Assembly: GCA_013350335.1 (NCBI GenBank)
Contig: CM023534.1
Span: forward strand, 20,541,302-20,605,301
Direction: 5' to 3'
DNA length: 64,000 nt
Origin: Chimonanthus salicifolius
Lineage: Eukaryota > Streptophyta > Magnoliopsida > Laurales > Calycanthaceae
Shown here: positions 44,758 through 56,930 of the stretch, piece after piece
How the letters are laid out: every line of letters starts with the position of its first letter
Numbering within the stretch: the stretch's first letter is position 1
Position numbers and translations under genes: made by a program
Notes under the pieces: model-generated
Told to the model about the DNA's origin: nothing
Seen by the model: the letters and a program-made list of their open reading frames with translations, nothing else
The model's database searches: none

Positions 44758-45840
44758 AACTGTCGTGGGAGGAGGACTGGTCTTCTACCCGTGATTTACC
44801 CAATGAGGCCGTTCGTGCGGCGGTAGAAGCATTTCAGCAAATAGCTGAAAATATACGACGCCCTCCTATCCAAACGCCAGAGGAGAGAGCCACCTCGGCT
44901 CTTAAAGAGTTCAAACGACTGAACCCGACAAGTTTCTCGGGGACAGAGGACCCTAGTGCTGCGAGGAACTGGCTGACTCAGATTAGCCAGATCCTTAATA
45001 CCTTAGCTATTACCGATTACTTGCGAGTGACCTTGGCAGCGTACCAGCTAGAAGGAAACGCTTACGAGTGGTGGGAAGGGAAGAACTTGGTTCGTAACCA
45101 CGATCTAATGACGTGGGAAGAGTTCTCAGCAGCCTTTCTAGCCCGTTACTTTCCAAAGACCGTGCAGGAGGTGAGGAAGAGGGAATTCCTCAACATCCAA
45201 CAAGGTTCTGATTCCGTGGCACAATATACCATGCGCTTCATCGACTTGATGCAGTTCGTGCCGTGGATAGCGGCAAACGAAGAGGAGAAGGTCCAGCATT
45301 TTGAGAATGGACTCCGACCGTTTCTACAACGGCAAGTGGCCGGCCTAGTTTTCGACACTTTGGAAGAGATCATCGATCGAGCTTCAAAGGTGGAGGCAGT
45401 GGACTCCATCAACCGGATCGTCGACAATTCTCAGAAACCTTTTTCCAACAAGAGGGCCAAGTTCAACCAGAAGAAGCCTTTCTTAGCGCAGGACATTCGA
45501 GCCGGTCTGACTCTCGGCAATTTGTGTGCTACTCCTGCAACTAGCCTGGGCATACTTCTAAGTTCTGCCCGTCAGGAGGAGAGAATGCGTGCTTTCACTG
45601 CAAGCAGACCGGGCACCTGTTTAAGGACTGCCCTTATCTCAGTAAAGCTGTACCTTTGCAAGGCGCAGGAGTTTCTTTCTCTATGGCGCAACCATCTGTT
45701 GGTCGAGGTTCTCAGGAAACCTCTAGGGGCTCGGTGGCACCGAGGAACGGACCACCAAGGACCAGTCAGGGGAGAGGACAAGGACGTCCTAAGGGGAGAG
45801 TCTACATGATTGGGACTCAAAAGGAAGAGCCGATGGAGAA
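44758..45840 (+). pseudogene. Gypsy gag, frameshifted
   Basis: The frame opens after a TAA at 44754: EDWSSTRDLPNEAVRAAVEA, then EFKRLNPTSFSG, NWLTQISQILNTL, AYQLEGNAYEWWEGKN and FSAAFLARYFPKTVQEVRKR, then FIDLMQFVPWIA. This is the Retrotrans_gag domain of plant Gypsy elements. A frameshift near 45490-45520 leads to two CCHC knuckles (CYSCN-x-PGHTSKFC with a TAG at the x, and CFHCKQTGHLFKDC) and a Gln/Gly/Arg-rich tail. With the frameshift and stop, the polyprotein cannot be made. Confidence 0.9.
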
Positions 45841-45849
45841 TACTGTGAT

Positions 45850-46015
45850 GGAAGGTACCTTAATCTTTTCAGCCTTTTGGCTCAATTGCTTTTTGATACC
45901 GGTGCTTCGCATTCCTTTATTTCTAGAGCTTGTTGTGATAGATTGGGTTTGAAATTGGTAGAAGTAGATAATCCGTTAATGGTAGTATCACCCTTAGGTA
46001 AGAAGGCTTTATCAA
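45850..46015 (+). pseudogene. Gypsy aspartic protease start, truncated
   Basis: VMEGT is followed, after a frame change, by LLFDTGASHSFISRACCDRL, with the DTGA active-site motif of retroviral-type proteases, then LKLVEVDNPLMVVSPLG. The match ends at about 46015. The rest of the protease and the reverse transcriptase, RNase H and integrase are absent. Confidence 0.88.
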
Positions 46016-48736
46016 GTAAAAGATACCCTAAAAGGCAAGAAGAAATTAGAGGGAAAGGGAAGGAGAGAGAGGTTGCTAGGAGCAAACTTGTTAAAATTGT
46101 GGGGGGAAAGGACACTTCATGAATGAATGTTCCTCAGATAAAATTAGGAAGGCTATGAATGTGGGTGTTAATTATGTGGAAACCTCTGAATCAGAGAGTG
46201 ATTCCGATAAAGAGAGTCAAAGAAAAGTTGATGTTTCAAAAAGTCTCTTAGCCTCGATCATTGATGATCAAGAAAATCCCACAGTTGTAACGGAGGATGA
46301 TAAGAGTGAAGATGATGAAAATCTTCAACTCTCCTATAGTGCCCTATTATTTGAAAGTGAGAGGATGGTAAAGAAATTAGACAAGGTTAAAATGAAAACC
46401 TGAACCTCACTAATCAAGTGGAGGATTTTAAAAACTGAAAAATCTCTCTTAACCTCTAAGCTGGAAGTCTATGACAATGAAAATTCAAAACTAAAAGGGC
46501 GTAATAAGAACCTTCAAGAAGAGATAAGTATTCATTGTAACGATGTCGAGAATCTGTGGCATCACAATAACCTTCTTGAAGAGGATGTTAAAAAATTATC
46601 TTTGGAAGTTAAGGAATAAAAATTCATAAAGAAAAATTCCAAGATAAGTTTACCCAAGGAGGTGAAAGACTTAAAGGACTCCTAGGTTCGGGTAAACAAT
46701 ATGGTGATAGGTCTGGTCTTGGTGCCTCGTCCATCAAAGAACCTATGAACCATGGAGTGTGCTAGTGCCCCGGCTTGACCGAGTCTCTATTTGTCAATTA
46801 CATGACTCGGGTAGAAACACTTGTCAAGAAGCTTGAAGACTCGAGATAATCGAGGAAGAAGATCATGCTCCACCAAGGTCAAAGTTCATCGTACGGCAAT
46901 CACAAGAAACTGTATATAGCCATGGATGACCCTAGGTGGAACCCGCACTTGAGAGAGGACTTCTAGGCTTAGTTACATATGTTGGTAATAAACATAATCT
47001 TAGCTAGAGAGGAAACTGTAGTGAACTTGGAAACATGAATTATGTTCATTGTTAATACGACTAGTCTATCTCACTGACATCTCGGTGTAGTCAGGATCGA
47101 CCCATCATGGTCAAAGACTGGTTGGCCAAATTAACATTGGCTTTGGAACTTCAAATTGTCATTCTGGATATGCCTCTAACTGAGAGTCTCATATGCACCG
47201 ACCCCTCGATGATGAACTTAAACAACCCCTCGTGGTCGACGACTCATCGGTATAAAACTTATGAATTCTGGATTGTGAACTCATAAGGGTTCTCGATAAA
47301 ATAAACATATCGGCAATCAAAGATCGATCGAGAGTAACAGGACCGACCTCTCGGGAAAGGGCAACAAGTCGTTCTGGGTAACAGGTTTCCAAAGTGGAAA
47401 CTACTGTCAAGTATGCTTTGCACCAGAACAAGCCTCTCGTATGGACCGACCCATCGGTACCATAAGTGTCGACCCATCAACGTCAAGGACATGTCGACCG
47501 GAAATTAATTATGCCGTTGAGGGTGTATTTAATGCGCAACGGTTGGGTGGTTGAACGGTAATAAATATGAACACCGACCCATCGGTGCCACCGACATGTC
47601 GGTCCTGGACAGTCCATATGACCATTAAGACTCCTCTATAAATATGAGTGTTATGTGATCGTTGAACCATCTTCCTTGAGCTGAAAAAAGTTATATACTC
47701 TAAGGAACGATCGACACTCTTGTGGAAAAGAGCATAAACACCCAATCTATTGATTGTGTTTGCAAGTGAAAAAGAGATGATAAGAGAAAGATCATAAACA
47801 ATCAATCTTCGGATTGAGTTTGCAAATGAGAAAGCCATAAACTAGGAAAGCTTTGGTTAAACGAAGTTTCCTTGTCACCTAGAGATTGTAATTGCTACAC
47901 GAGGACTGAAAGAATGAGCGTCGACACAACTTGAGTGGGATCTTCAAGAAACACACATCAACGAGAAAGAGTTTTAAGGCAAGTGCTTCTTAGTTTTAAC
48001 TTTCTTTTTAAAACCTGTAATCCGACAATGGATTATTGAGAGGTACTCTGGAACCAATATAAAAATATCTAGAGCGTCGCCTCTGGCACATAGGTGGGTG
48101 GAATTCCTAGCCAATTGAGTGAGGTGAAATTCTTACTCTAAATGTGAGGGTGTAAGTCCCGACATAGTGAATTTGGAGATAGCTTAAGGTTGAACGAGTC
48201 CTAACAGTGGATGTAGGCTGGCGAACCGAACCACTATATATCTTGTGTCCTTGTGTTTGTAGTGCTAGAGCCAATTTCTTGTGTTGATTGTATATCACAC
48301 TTGTTAAACACACACTCACTTGATTGTTATATCCATTGCACTTAATGAATCAATCAAGCAAATTTTAAAAAGTACCAATGAAATTAGATTGACCTATTCA
48401 CCCCTCCTCTAGGGTCAATCGTATTGTTCTAGCACCCATGTTAAGGGGACTTTCAGGTTGTTTGGAAAAACAAGTGTCTCTCACCCTTCAATAAGAAAGT
48501 GTTATTTCTGTCAAAAGGTTGGGCATTTCAAAAGAAATTGCTACCATTGGAAGAGACACTTAGAAAGGCAATCACAAGCTAAAAGACATAATCCAGTAAA
48601 GCCTATGCCTAAAAGACATCCACCAACACCTAACCTTAAAAGAAACCCAAGGAAGGTGGACACAAGGCAAGACTTTTTGCGGAGACAGCTGAATCATGTC
48701 TTAAAAGAGTTTAAGGATCCCCAGTTTGGTGATTAA
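46016..48736 (+). pseudogene. Copia-like (SIRE/Maximus-type) gag, internal region 1, split by a solo LTR
   Basis: Right after the Gypsy break, Lys/Arg/Glu-rich sequence leads to a CCHC knuckle (46089-46130: C-stop-N-C-GGKG-H-FMNE-C, with a TAA inside), then SSDKIRKAMN and acidic stretches (ETSESESDSDKES, EDDKSEDDEN). A coiled-coil-like part follows (LEVYDNENSKLKGRNKNLQE), broken by stops. The frame is cut at 46760 by a solo LTR and resumes at 48456 with a second knuckle CYFCQKVGHFKRNC (48500-48541), KRHPPTP and a stop at 48736. Two distant knuckles and a coiled coil between them fit gag of the SIRE/Maximus Copia lineage. The N-terminal gag domain is missing. It is clearly inactive. Confidence 0.8.
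46760..48455 (+). mobile_element. Solo LTR of the gag-only family, inside its own gag
   Basis: It starts TGCTAGTGCCCCGGC and ends GGGGACTTTCA, 1696 bp, homologous along its length to 60541-62454. A TATA-like CTCTATAAATATGAG lies near 47633. The flanks GAGTG and GGTTG do not match well, so the target duplication has decayed or the insertion arose by recombination. Confidence 0.85.
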
Positions 48737-51480
48737 AGGTACGATCATAAGAGTGTGTATGCAACACCAGGAGATAAACCACCATTCATATTTTGTTTTG
48801 GTTTAAGATTCACTTCCATATCTTAGACCACTACAAATGAACTCACAAGAGACCATGTGAGTTCACATAACAGAAAAGTGCTGTGACATGAGGAGAGAAA
48901 AATTGGCTAACTACAAGTCTAGAATGTACTATTCCTGGCTATAGAACATATTCTACTTGGAAAGCCATACATTCCATTCAGAGTATTTTGAACTTTATTT
49001 GTTTTGGAATGTAAATTCTGATCTTGTGCATGTTTTAATGATTTGATGAATTATTTTTGGCATATCTGTGTTTTATCATATTGGAATAGATCTGTATATG
49101 CCATGCTTAGAATAGGATTTCATCAAGTTGCACAAATCAGGGATGATTGGTCTGCTATCTAAATCTATCGGTATAGTCGACATGTAGGTGAATAGACTAG
49201 TCGGTGTGACAGATATGTCGGTACTGTACTAAATCGAGCACTGTTGAAAAGGGTAAAAATTGTCGAAAGATTCGACCTGTCGATGGAAACGACATGTCGG
49301 TGAGACAGAATGTTTAAATTAAAAAGAACCCTTTTTGCGAAAATGATAATTCATTCGAATTTGTCGTCTCCACTCCCGCGAAGGTCTGGTGATCTGCTTT
49401 TCGTCTCCCGTGCCCTAGACCACTGGATGCGACCTCTCAGAGTGATTTCTCGCTGGAAAACCATAAGATTTTTGTTTCCCCCATCTCTAGAAGCCTGAAA
49501 ATCACGATTTTTGTGATTTTCTTAGATCAATTTAGGCTCAGTCTTTTCCTCATCCACCTCCAAGCCACTGTTTGAAGACTCCTCTTGGAAAAACCATGCC
49601 CAAAAAGATGGCAGTCTAGCCGTGCCCTCAGACATCTGAAGAATGAGGAGAAACCAATTAGTGGCCCAAAAGAACAAAAAAACCAGCCTTTCGATCTTGC
49701 CTTGGCCCTAGCTCTGGAAATCCTGCGTCTGTTCAGGCTGGTAAGTTCACTCTCTCACCCCACATACAAGAATCTAGTTCTCACCAGAAAACCCAACCAG
49801 AGGTTGAAGAAGACCCCATCATTGACAAATGTCATTTTCGTCGAAGAACGTCGTGAGAGAAGGAGAGAAGATGCAGAAGAGGAGAATGGTCTTAACGCTA
49901 GTAACGAAGACCATATCATTATCCCTAAGGGCAACGGTGAGGAAGAAAGTCATCGTTCTGAGGACTTTTAGGGAGACATTGAGGGAGAAGAAGAATACCA
50001 ATATCCCCCCTCAAGAGAATGCCAGTCTGGACAGAAGGGTCTCCACACTTGAAATGAGAATGGACAACCTTGAAAGAATTCTAAATAATATCCGGTTGTC
50101 TGTCTAGGAACTAGTCTCTGATATCTCCTCCTCTGCTAGATCTGATAGCACAGTTCCAGATTCTCGATCCCCTTCTACTCCAACACCACCACAAGATGGC
50201 CCTACTTAGGATAGTTCTTCATGTTTTTATGTTTTGAATTTTGAAAAACTATACTTTTTGATATTTTGTCTAAGCATCCATGATGTCCCCTCCAAAACCA
50301 TATGTGCTGCACATTTTGATTATCAATGATATGATATGGTTTGCTATGGTTTGATGTGTGTATTGCTGTGTTTGAATGCTTTCTATCTCTTGTCTATGGT
50401 TAACATGGTTTTTGTTAAATAGACTAACATGTAGGTTTGAATGAGTTGGTTTTATATTGGCATGTTAGGAAGATAGGGATCGGGCTGTGATGTTGTACAC
50501 ATCCTTGGAGTTTGGGGAGCACAAAATATGTGTTGTTTAGCACCTATCATTGGTCATGACAGTGTAGGGAGGAAGGTTGATGCAAGTTTGAAAGAAAGCT
50601 TGGAGATAAATAAACTTACACGCAACTAAGTTTATGGGGGAGTTAAGTCAAAGAAGCTAGAAAGATAGCTTGGAGAATGGCGGAAAAGACTCCAAAAGGG
50701 AAGCTCGGTAAGTCAGCTTGACCTCATTGGGAGAACACCTTTAAGACAACACAACTCTTAAAGGGGAAGAAGAAGAAAAATAGTAATGCAATGGCAATTT
50801 ACATTGTATTGTGGGGGAGATCAATGCTTGAATGCATGAGAAACATGCATTATTAATGGAAAGATTAAATAAGTTGGAAGTGAACTCATGGAAACATTAA
50901 ATGCAAGAAGCATGGGGGAGTGCTTGAAATCCAATTGTATGACAAATATGGGAGAAATTAGTAGAAGCTATAAGACATCAAAACCAATTATAGGGAGTAA
51001 TTGGTGAAACCCAAGTGCTTGGGCCTCTAGAAAGAAAGAGCCATAAAGGGGAGGATATGAAGAAGCCAATAGACATAGAGGAATGTCTATGCTTGGAGTT
51101 TGGGAGAACAAACTAGAGAAGATTGGGGGAGAAAATATTCTCAACACTGTTAACTTGGATAAACTTGGTGATAAGTTTAAGCTATGGGTAGTGTTGGTTT
51201 CTAGAAAATCGTTGGTGTATGGGGGAGTATGAATATTAATCTTGTTTAGTCCATGGATGCATATTTATAATTTGGACTAACCCCTCTAATGATTTTTTTA
51301 GTGTTGCTTGCTTATATGAATGAACAGGAAAACATGATTTGAAGCAAGCTGAATAAGAATATGCGAAGATCATAGTCTTGTTGTTTCCATTTGAATATGT
51401 ACATGTAATCAATGTAATATTTTTTCAAATGTGATGTAATAAGGGTGGGTTAGTAATTAGGTTAGCTTCTAGGTTTTGTC
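48737..51480 (+). mobile_element. 3' internal region of gag-only element 1, non-coding
   Basis: No protease, integrase or reverse transcriptase motif is seen. 49160-49300 has GACATGT/ACATGTCGG-type short palindromes. 49310-50110 has short broken frames (PLPRRSGDLLFVSRALD, and a coiled-coil-like SLDRRVSTLEMRMDNLERIL near 50023-50083) that may be what is left of an extra ORF. 50230-51480 is non-coding. The order is conserved in internal region 2 (62455-63354), which lacks about 1.5 kb of it. The end at 51480 is a deletion joint. Confidence 0.7.
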
Positions 51481-51752
51481 ATGAATTAAGTTCACTGTCA
51501 GCTCGACCAGTCATTCTCACCGACCCCTCGGTGGAGACAGGATCGACCCATCGTGGTCATAGATTGGTCGGCCATATTGAAAGAGGTTCTGGTTCATAGA
51601 ACTGTCATTCTGGGTAAGCCTTTGATCGAAAGTCTCGTATGCACTGACCCCTCGATGATGAACTTAACGACCCCTCGTGGTCAACGACTCGTCGATGCAA
51701 AACTTGTGAGTTCTGGTCTCTGAACTCAAGTAGGCTCTCGAGAAAACAGACA
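51481..51752 (+). mobile_element. LTR 2 of the gag-only array, left part
   Basis: ATGAATTAAGTTCACTGTCA to GAGAAAACAGACA matches about 60820-61100 and 63640-63910. The first 280 or so bases of the LTR and the polypurine tract are deleted. It is interrupted at 51753. Confidence 0.85.
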
Positions 51753-52206
51753 TGTAATGACCCTACCTGATATTTCGGAGTCTTAGAGAGTTTTGTTGAT
51801 CTTCAAGTTTTTTTTCATGTTTTGGTGGCAGTGAGGTCTGTGTAGGCTCCGTGGTGGGCCCCAGTTTGCCAAGTTTCTAGATCGGAGGCTCAAAGGGCAT
51901 TTTGGTAATTTTAATTTATTATTAAATTATTCACGACAAAATATTGGAAAATCACACTTTGAGTATTATCTTAAAAATTATTTTATAAATATTGTGTTTT
52001 TCTCATTCTTTATAAAAAAAAGGTTTTGAAACCCCTTAGTTGTGAATTTTAAAACCCTAGCCCACCCCTTTTTAATATCTCTTTATCCCTCCCTTAAGAA
52101 CCCTAGCCTCCACCTTCTTCATCTCCCCTCTCTTTTAGCCTCACCAAAAACCCTTAATCTCGAGTGGAGCCGCCACCCACCCTCATGTCTTCCTTCCCCT
52201 CTTCGG

Positions 52207-52244
<38 letters not shown>

Positions 52245-54575
52245 TTCTCATTTGGCCCTCTTTCCTCTCCTCACTTCTCTTCTCTTCTTTTCTTCTTCTC
52301 CATCTCAAACCCTAAAACCCCCTTTCCGCCGCCACTGCTGCTTCTTCAACGCCCATTTCTCGGTCCTCTTCTCCTTTATTTTCCTTTCTTTCTCCCATCC
52401 TCTCAAAATCCTAACCCTTTGTGTGAGCTGCCGCCGCCTCCTTTGTTTTATTTCTCTCTTTCGTTTTTCTCTCCGCTGTTCCTCTATTCTTTTTTCCTTT
52501 TGGAGAAAGCCTAACCCTAGGTTGTTGCCACCGCCACCCATTCTCCCCTCTCGGGCCGCCGCCACCCTCTCCCTTACTTTCTCTTTCTTTTCTCTTTTCA
52601 CCCACCTTCCAAAATCAAACCTAATTCCCAAGCCCCTCAAATCCAGGCCCAACTCAGTGAAGCCCTCATACCCGAACCCATATCCAGGCCCTGTAGAGCT
52701 AGCCCAGTCCTTTCGGTCCAGCCCAGCTCTCTCTAGTTGCAGACCCAGGCCCAACTTGCCTCCGACCCTATCTTGAGCCCAACTCGTGTATACGCAACGA
52801 TCTTGGCCCAACCTGTGCAGGTCCAAGCCCATTTCAGCAGATCCAAACCAGCCCAACCCAGCACCTCAACTCAGCAGTCAGGCTCGTTTCTAGGCCCAGC
52901 TTGACCTATTTTAGGCCCGTTTCAGGCTCACTTCTAGCATGCTTTGGGGATCATTCTGGAGTGTTTTTGGCCCGCTTGGGGAGTATTTTTAGAGCTCTTC
53001 TAGACCTTTTGTGAGCATGTTTCTGGTTATTTTTGTGGGATTGTCCCAATTTTGGAGACCTGTTCCAGTTTTTCGAGCTCGATAGCCCGTGCATTACTTC
53101 CTTTCAACCTAGCAACTTGTTTTCATCACTTGGATTTCAAAAAATGCACACAGGTGAGGGGACTTATAACTGTTTTAGCATGCATTTGCATATACTAAAC
53201 TATTATTTCTGAACATGGAGCGACCCAAGCGTAACCCTCTAGTTGTTTAGCCACTCGGTACGGGGAAACCGTTGAAATAAAAATGTGGCAAAGTGTTCGC
53301 TCGGGTTTACTCTTGTCAACTATATGCATTTGTGAGAAACTTTAACTGGATAAATTGATATTAAATATGATTATTGGAAGACATTATGATACATTGCATG
53401 TTTACGCATAAGATGCAAATGTAACCATATTGGACATAGAGGTGTGTGTCTAAGAACTTGTTATGCACCTTTGGACCGCATGACAAAGTATATTATTGAT
53501 TTTGATTTATTATATTAGAATATGTTTATACCGTTATACTTGATCCTCACATTATGTACATGCAGGGGAGGTAAAACGCAACGGACAATGTATCGTTGGG
53601 TGTTGAGATGGGGGGAGTGTTTATATGTTTATGGGTGTATATGTGTATATGTTTATGATGAGGTGATGATTTAGTTGTTGGGAGGACTTTCCCGTTACGC
53701 TCCGGTGGTCAAGACCCCCATAGGAGATGCGTGTTTCCTCGTTGCGTTCCGGCGGTTGAGGTGCCTGCCCTTAAGATTGGCTTCCCCGTTATGCTCCGGT
53801 GGTTGAGACCACCATAGGGGATGCGGGTTTCCCCGTTGCATTTTGGCGGTTGTGTATTGTATGGTCTCCCGGTTGTTTTGGTAGGGAGACCGGAGTTGTT
53901 GGAGGACCATTGTGAGTTATGGAGGTGGTGTCTCGAACTGGTCAGTGGGACTATTGGTTAGTAGTATAGTTGAGTACTCATATACAAAGACATTCATTCT
54001 ATTATGATGTTCTTGCATTCATGCATATGATATATATATGTTGCTGACAGGTGATATGTATTATCTTTTCATTGGGCCGATCGTTTTGACTAGTCTCCTG
54101 ATGACACTGGTAGGGAGATCGGAGTTTGTTAGAGGACCTAGTGTGGGCCACTAAGATGATGTCTCATATTTGGTCAGTGGATTAATAGTTGGTGATGTTA
54201 TTGGGTTTTGCATGTGCATGAGAACCTTTATTATCACGATGTTCTTGCATTCATGCACATAATATATAAGTTGCTGACATGTGATATGCTTTATCTCTTC
54301 ACTGGGCTGGTTAGCTCACCCCTTACCTTTCAAGTACCACGAACACTGAGAGACTAGGAGGGCCCCTTGAGCAGGCACCTGGAAAGGAGCACTAGCCGTA
54401 GATATTTGCTAATCATGTTTATTCTTATTTGAGATACTTTGTTTGTATGAACTTTATTTGTATGTTGTTTGTTCGGGTGACTGTATAACCATATTTGAGC
54501 AGTTTATGTATACTTTATGTTTCCTAGTATTATGGTTTTGTGGTTGTCGAGTGGGAGGTAGTTATCCCAATTCAA
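51753..54575 (+). mobile_element. Second Gypsy-type LTR, end uncertain
   Basis: It starts TGTAATGACCCTACCTGA, like the 41226 LTR, and contains the same TTCACTGGGCTGGTTAGCTC block near 54298. It carries a CT-rich, low-complexity section (52200-52620) with a CT microsatellite, a tandem duplication of about 90 bp (CCCGTTAYGCTCCGGTGGT at 53692 and 53789), and another of about 230 bp (TGGTAGGGAGAYCGGAGT at 53879 and 54109). No gag follows. The right end near 54575 is where the character of the sequence changes and is not marked by a clean CA end. Confidence 0.65.
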
Positions 54576-55414
54576 AAGAAAAAAAAATATACCTGATATC
54601 CGTCTTTCTGTGATATTTATGATATTTTGGAGATAATACGCCCGTAGAAAGTCCAGCAGCCTGAGCAAACCGCAGAGGAGCAAACATATCATGGTCAGGA
54701 TATCGGCATGCTTGACTCTCCTCATCTCTCTGGTGGCCCCTCTGGCTCCAATGAGGACCTTCAGTTTGTTCTTGCTGCCATTGAATCTCTCAGAATCGAC
54801 GTTTTAGAGATAGGGGTAAATGTCGACCTTCTTTGAGCCCAATGTGACAGTCTACACGAATTTGTTAAGGACAGACCCGACCCCTCTCGCGATGACACTG
54901 ATCGAGTGCACCTTCAGTTAAGCCATGTCATGGCCTATCTTGGCCTCAAGTGACCCTTGCCCTCTTCTCGTTTTGATGATGCCATAGGGGGAGAAATATA
55001 AATGATTGCACTAGAAAATTTTTTGAGTGCAAATTTTTTTTATATCCCCTTTGTATTTTGTTATAAAACCTTTTGGGCATGTAAAAATAACCCACTAAAT
55101 TTCTAACCTTTCAAAAGTACATGGCTCAATCAATTTTAATGGGTTCATATTACTTATGCTAATGTTGTCTTTATGTTATTCATTTACATATCTCAATATG
55201 GTTGAGTAGATTGTGCAATGATGGATATGATGCACTCATTTTATTTAAAAATACATCCACGAAGAATGGGGGAGAATATTTGTCATTTGAAATGTACCTT
55301 AAAGAAAATGGAAAATTTGTTTCTATGCATGAAGTAAGGGGAAGGATCACAATTTGTATATCCTTTATTTATGATTTCTGTGCAATGGTTTGTCATCATA
55401 AAAAAGGGGGAGAT
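54576..55414 (+). mobile_element. 3' internal end of another Copia-like element
   Basis: Open stretches include EDLQFVLAAIESLRIDVLEI and LHEFVKDRPDPSRDDTDRVH, with stops, and a short frame at 55202-55420. It ends in a polypurine tract AAAAAAGGGGGAGAT directly before the LTR start TGTTAG. The 5' part of this element is missing. Confidence 0.65.
55400..55414 (+). promoter_or_regulatory. Polypurine tract
   Basis: AAAAAAGGGGGAGAT lies immediately 5' of the LTR start at 55415. This is where plus-strand DNA synthesis of an LTR retrotransposon begins. Confidence 0.85.
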
Positions 55415-56930
55415 TGTTAGCCCCAAGGTTTCAACCCATGGATATATGGGTATTTTTTATGACCACAAACCATTAAAGTGTGATATTTAATATTCAAATG
55501 GTATTACTCTATGAGACAGATATCACGTTTAGGAAGACATGTATTGGATATCATGAAGATCAAGTTGATGATATCAAGCCTTGTACATCAAGTCAAATCT
55601 TAGAGATCGAATGGCTTACAAAATTCAAAGACTGAAAATCAAGAACTTGGAAGATCAAAGTTATGCATAGAGTCTAATCATGAGTCTTTAGAAATTTGTG
55701 TTGTAAAGGTGCTTAAACATTTGAACACCATGACTCAAGTCACCCTCTACTGGACCCTAGGATACCAAGATTAAACTTTTGCATCCAAATGGAATTCTAG
55801 GATATGATTAAGTCCCCAAGACCTATCAAATGTGTTTGAAATGACCAAAATAAAGCCAAAATTGCCCAATACAATCTAAGGGTCATTTTAGTCCACTGAA
55901 TTAGAGAATTCAACCGACTGAAATAATGTATTAATTGGGGATGCATTTTCAGTCGACTGAATTAAATCATTCAGCCGACTGAAATATTGGATTTACAGGG
56001 GGTGTGATTTTAGTCGACTGAATTAAATAATTCACCCAACTGAAATACTGGATTTTACAGGGGATGTGAATTCAGTCGGCTGAATCTTTAAGTTCAGCCA
56101 ACTGAATTATTGACTGAAAGACTGTCTAAGTCCAGAAAGTTTTTCAGTCGACTGAATCTTCAATTTCAACTGACTGAATTATTCATTAATAGACTGTCTG
56201 AAGTCTAGGACGTTTTCAGCCGACTGAATTGTAAACGATCATATTTTTGAATCATTAAATGCTCTCCCCCAACGGCCTTTTCTTTCATTTAATGCTTGGC
56301 AACGGTCTTAAACATGAACAAAATATAAAACCAAGCATAAATGGGCATAAGATGGGTTGACTTACTTGGAATTACAAGGAATCAATTGAAATCAAATCCT
56401 AAACATACCCTAGCTCAAAATCCATCTTTTTGCAATCTTACCTTGAGTCATTCTAGTTCAAATCTTTGAGTAACTCTTAGTAAACTTGATTTGTAAACAT
56501 TTGAGAGTTATTCCTAAACTTTACATTGTACTCTTCTACATTTCCTTGAGAGATAAAATTTGTAAAGGGTTGGTATAACCCTTGTGAAGGAGAAGGGTGT
56601 CTTCACCTTCAAATCAGAGAGTGTTCTCTACAACATTGTAATAGGTTTCTTCTCCACCCTTGAAGGAGAAGTTCAGAGCATTCAATCCTCAAGTGGTGTA
56701 CTTGAGGAGAGGACGTAGGCAAGAACGCCGACCTCGTAAAAATCTCGGGTTCAATCTCCCCATCTCTTCTCATCTCCTCTTTTATATTTTGGCATGTATT
56801 TATTACTTATTTGCATCTTATTTTTCTAAATTATGTAATTAAAGAAAACTCAAAAAGTTTGCATTGACCCAATTCACTCCCTCCCCCCCCCCCCCCCCCC
56901 CCCCCTCCTCTGGTCAATTTCTAGGCAACA
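55415..56930 (+). mobile_element. Copia-like 3' LTR, 1516 bp, palindrome-rich
   Basis: It starts TGTTAGCCCCAAGG and ends TTTCTAGGCAACA, preceded by a polypurine tract. A palindrome array lies at about 55905-56235. A TATA-like AAAATATAAAACC lies near 56320. A C23 run (56883-56905) is near the 3' end. After the LTR end, sequence of the gag-only LTR 2 resumes. Confidence 0.88.
55905..56235. repeat. Array of TTCAGTCGACTGAA palindromes
   Basis: About ten half or full copies of the 14-bp palindrome TTCAGTCGACTGAA and variants (CAGCCGACTGAA, CAGTCGGCTGAA, CAACTGACTGAA) occur in pairs separated by spacers of about 10-30 bp. Each full unit is a perfect inverted repeat around GTCGAC. Confidence 0.9.

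Noticed and set aside
45146..45820. Minus-strand frames opposite the Gypsy gag
   Set aside because: They are shadows of the sense gag frame, which has recognisable gag domains and knuckles.
52042..52776. Long open frame of Ser/Pro/Leu-rich protein on the plus strand, and its minus-strand counterpart 52305-52856
   Set aside because: The composition follows the CT-rich low-complexity section of an LTR. No domain is present, and the frame is open on both strands because of base bias.
55905..56235. CRISPR-like array of short repeats
   Set aside because: The units are palindromes of variable sequence and spacing inside an LTR of a plant retrotransposon, not direct repeats with unique spacers.
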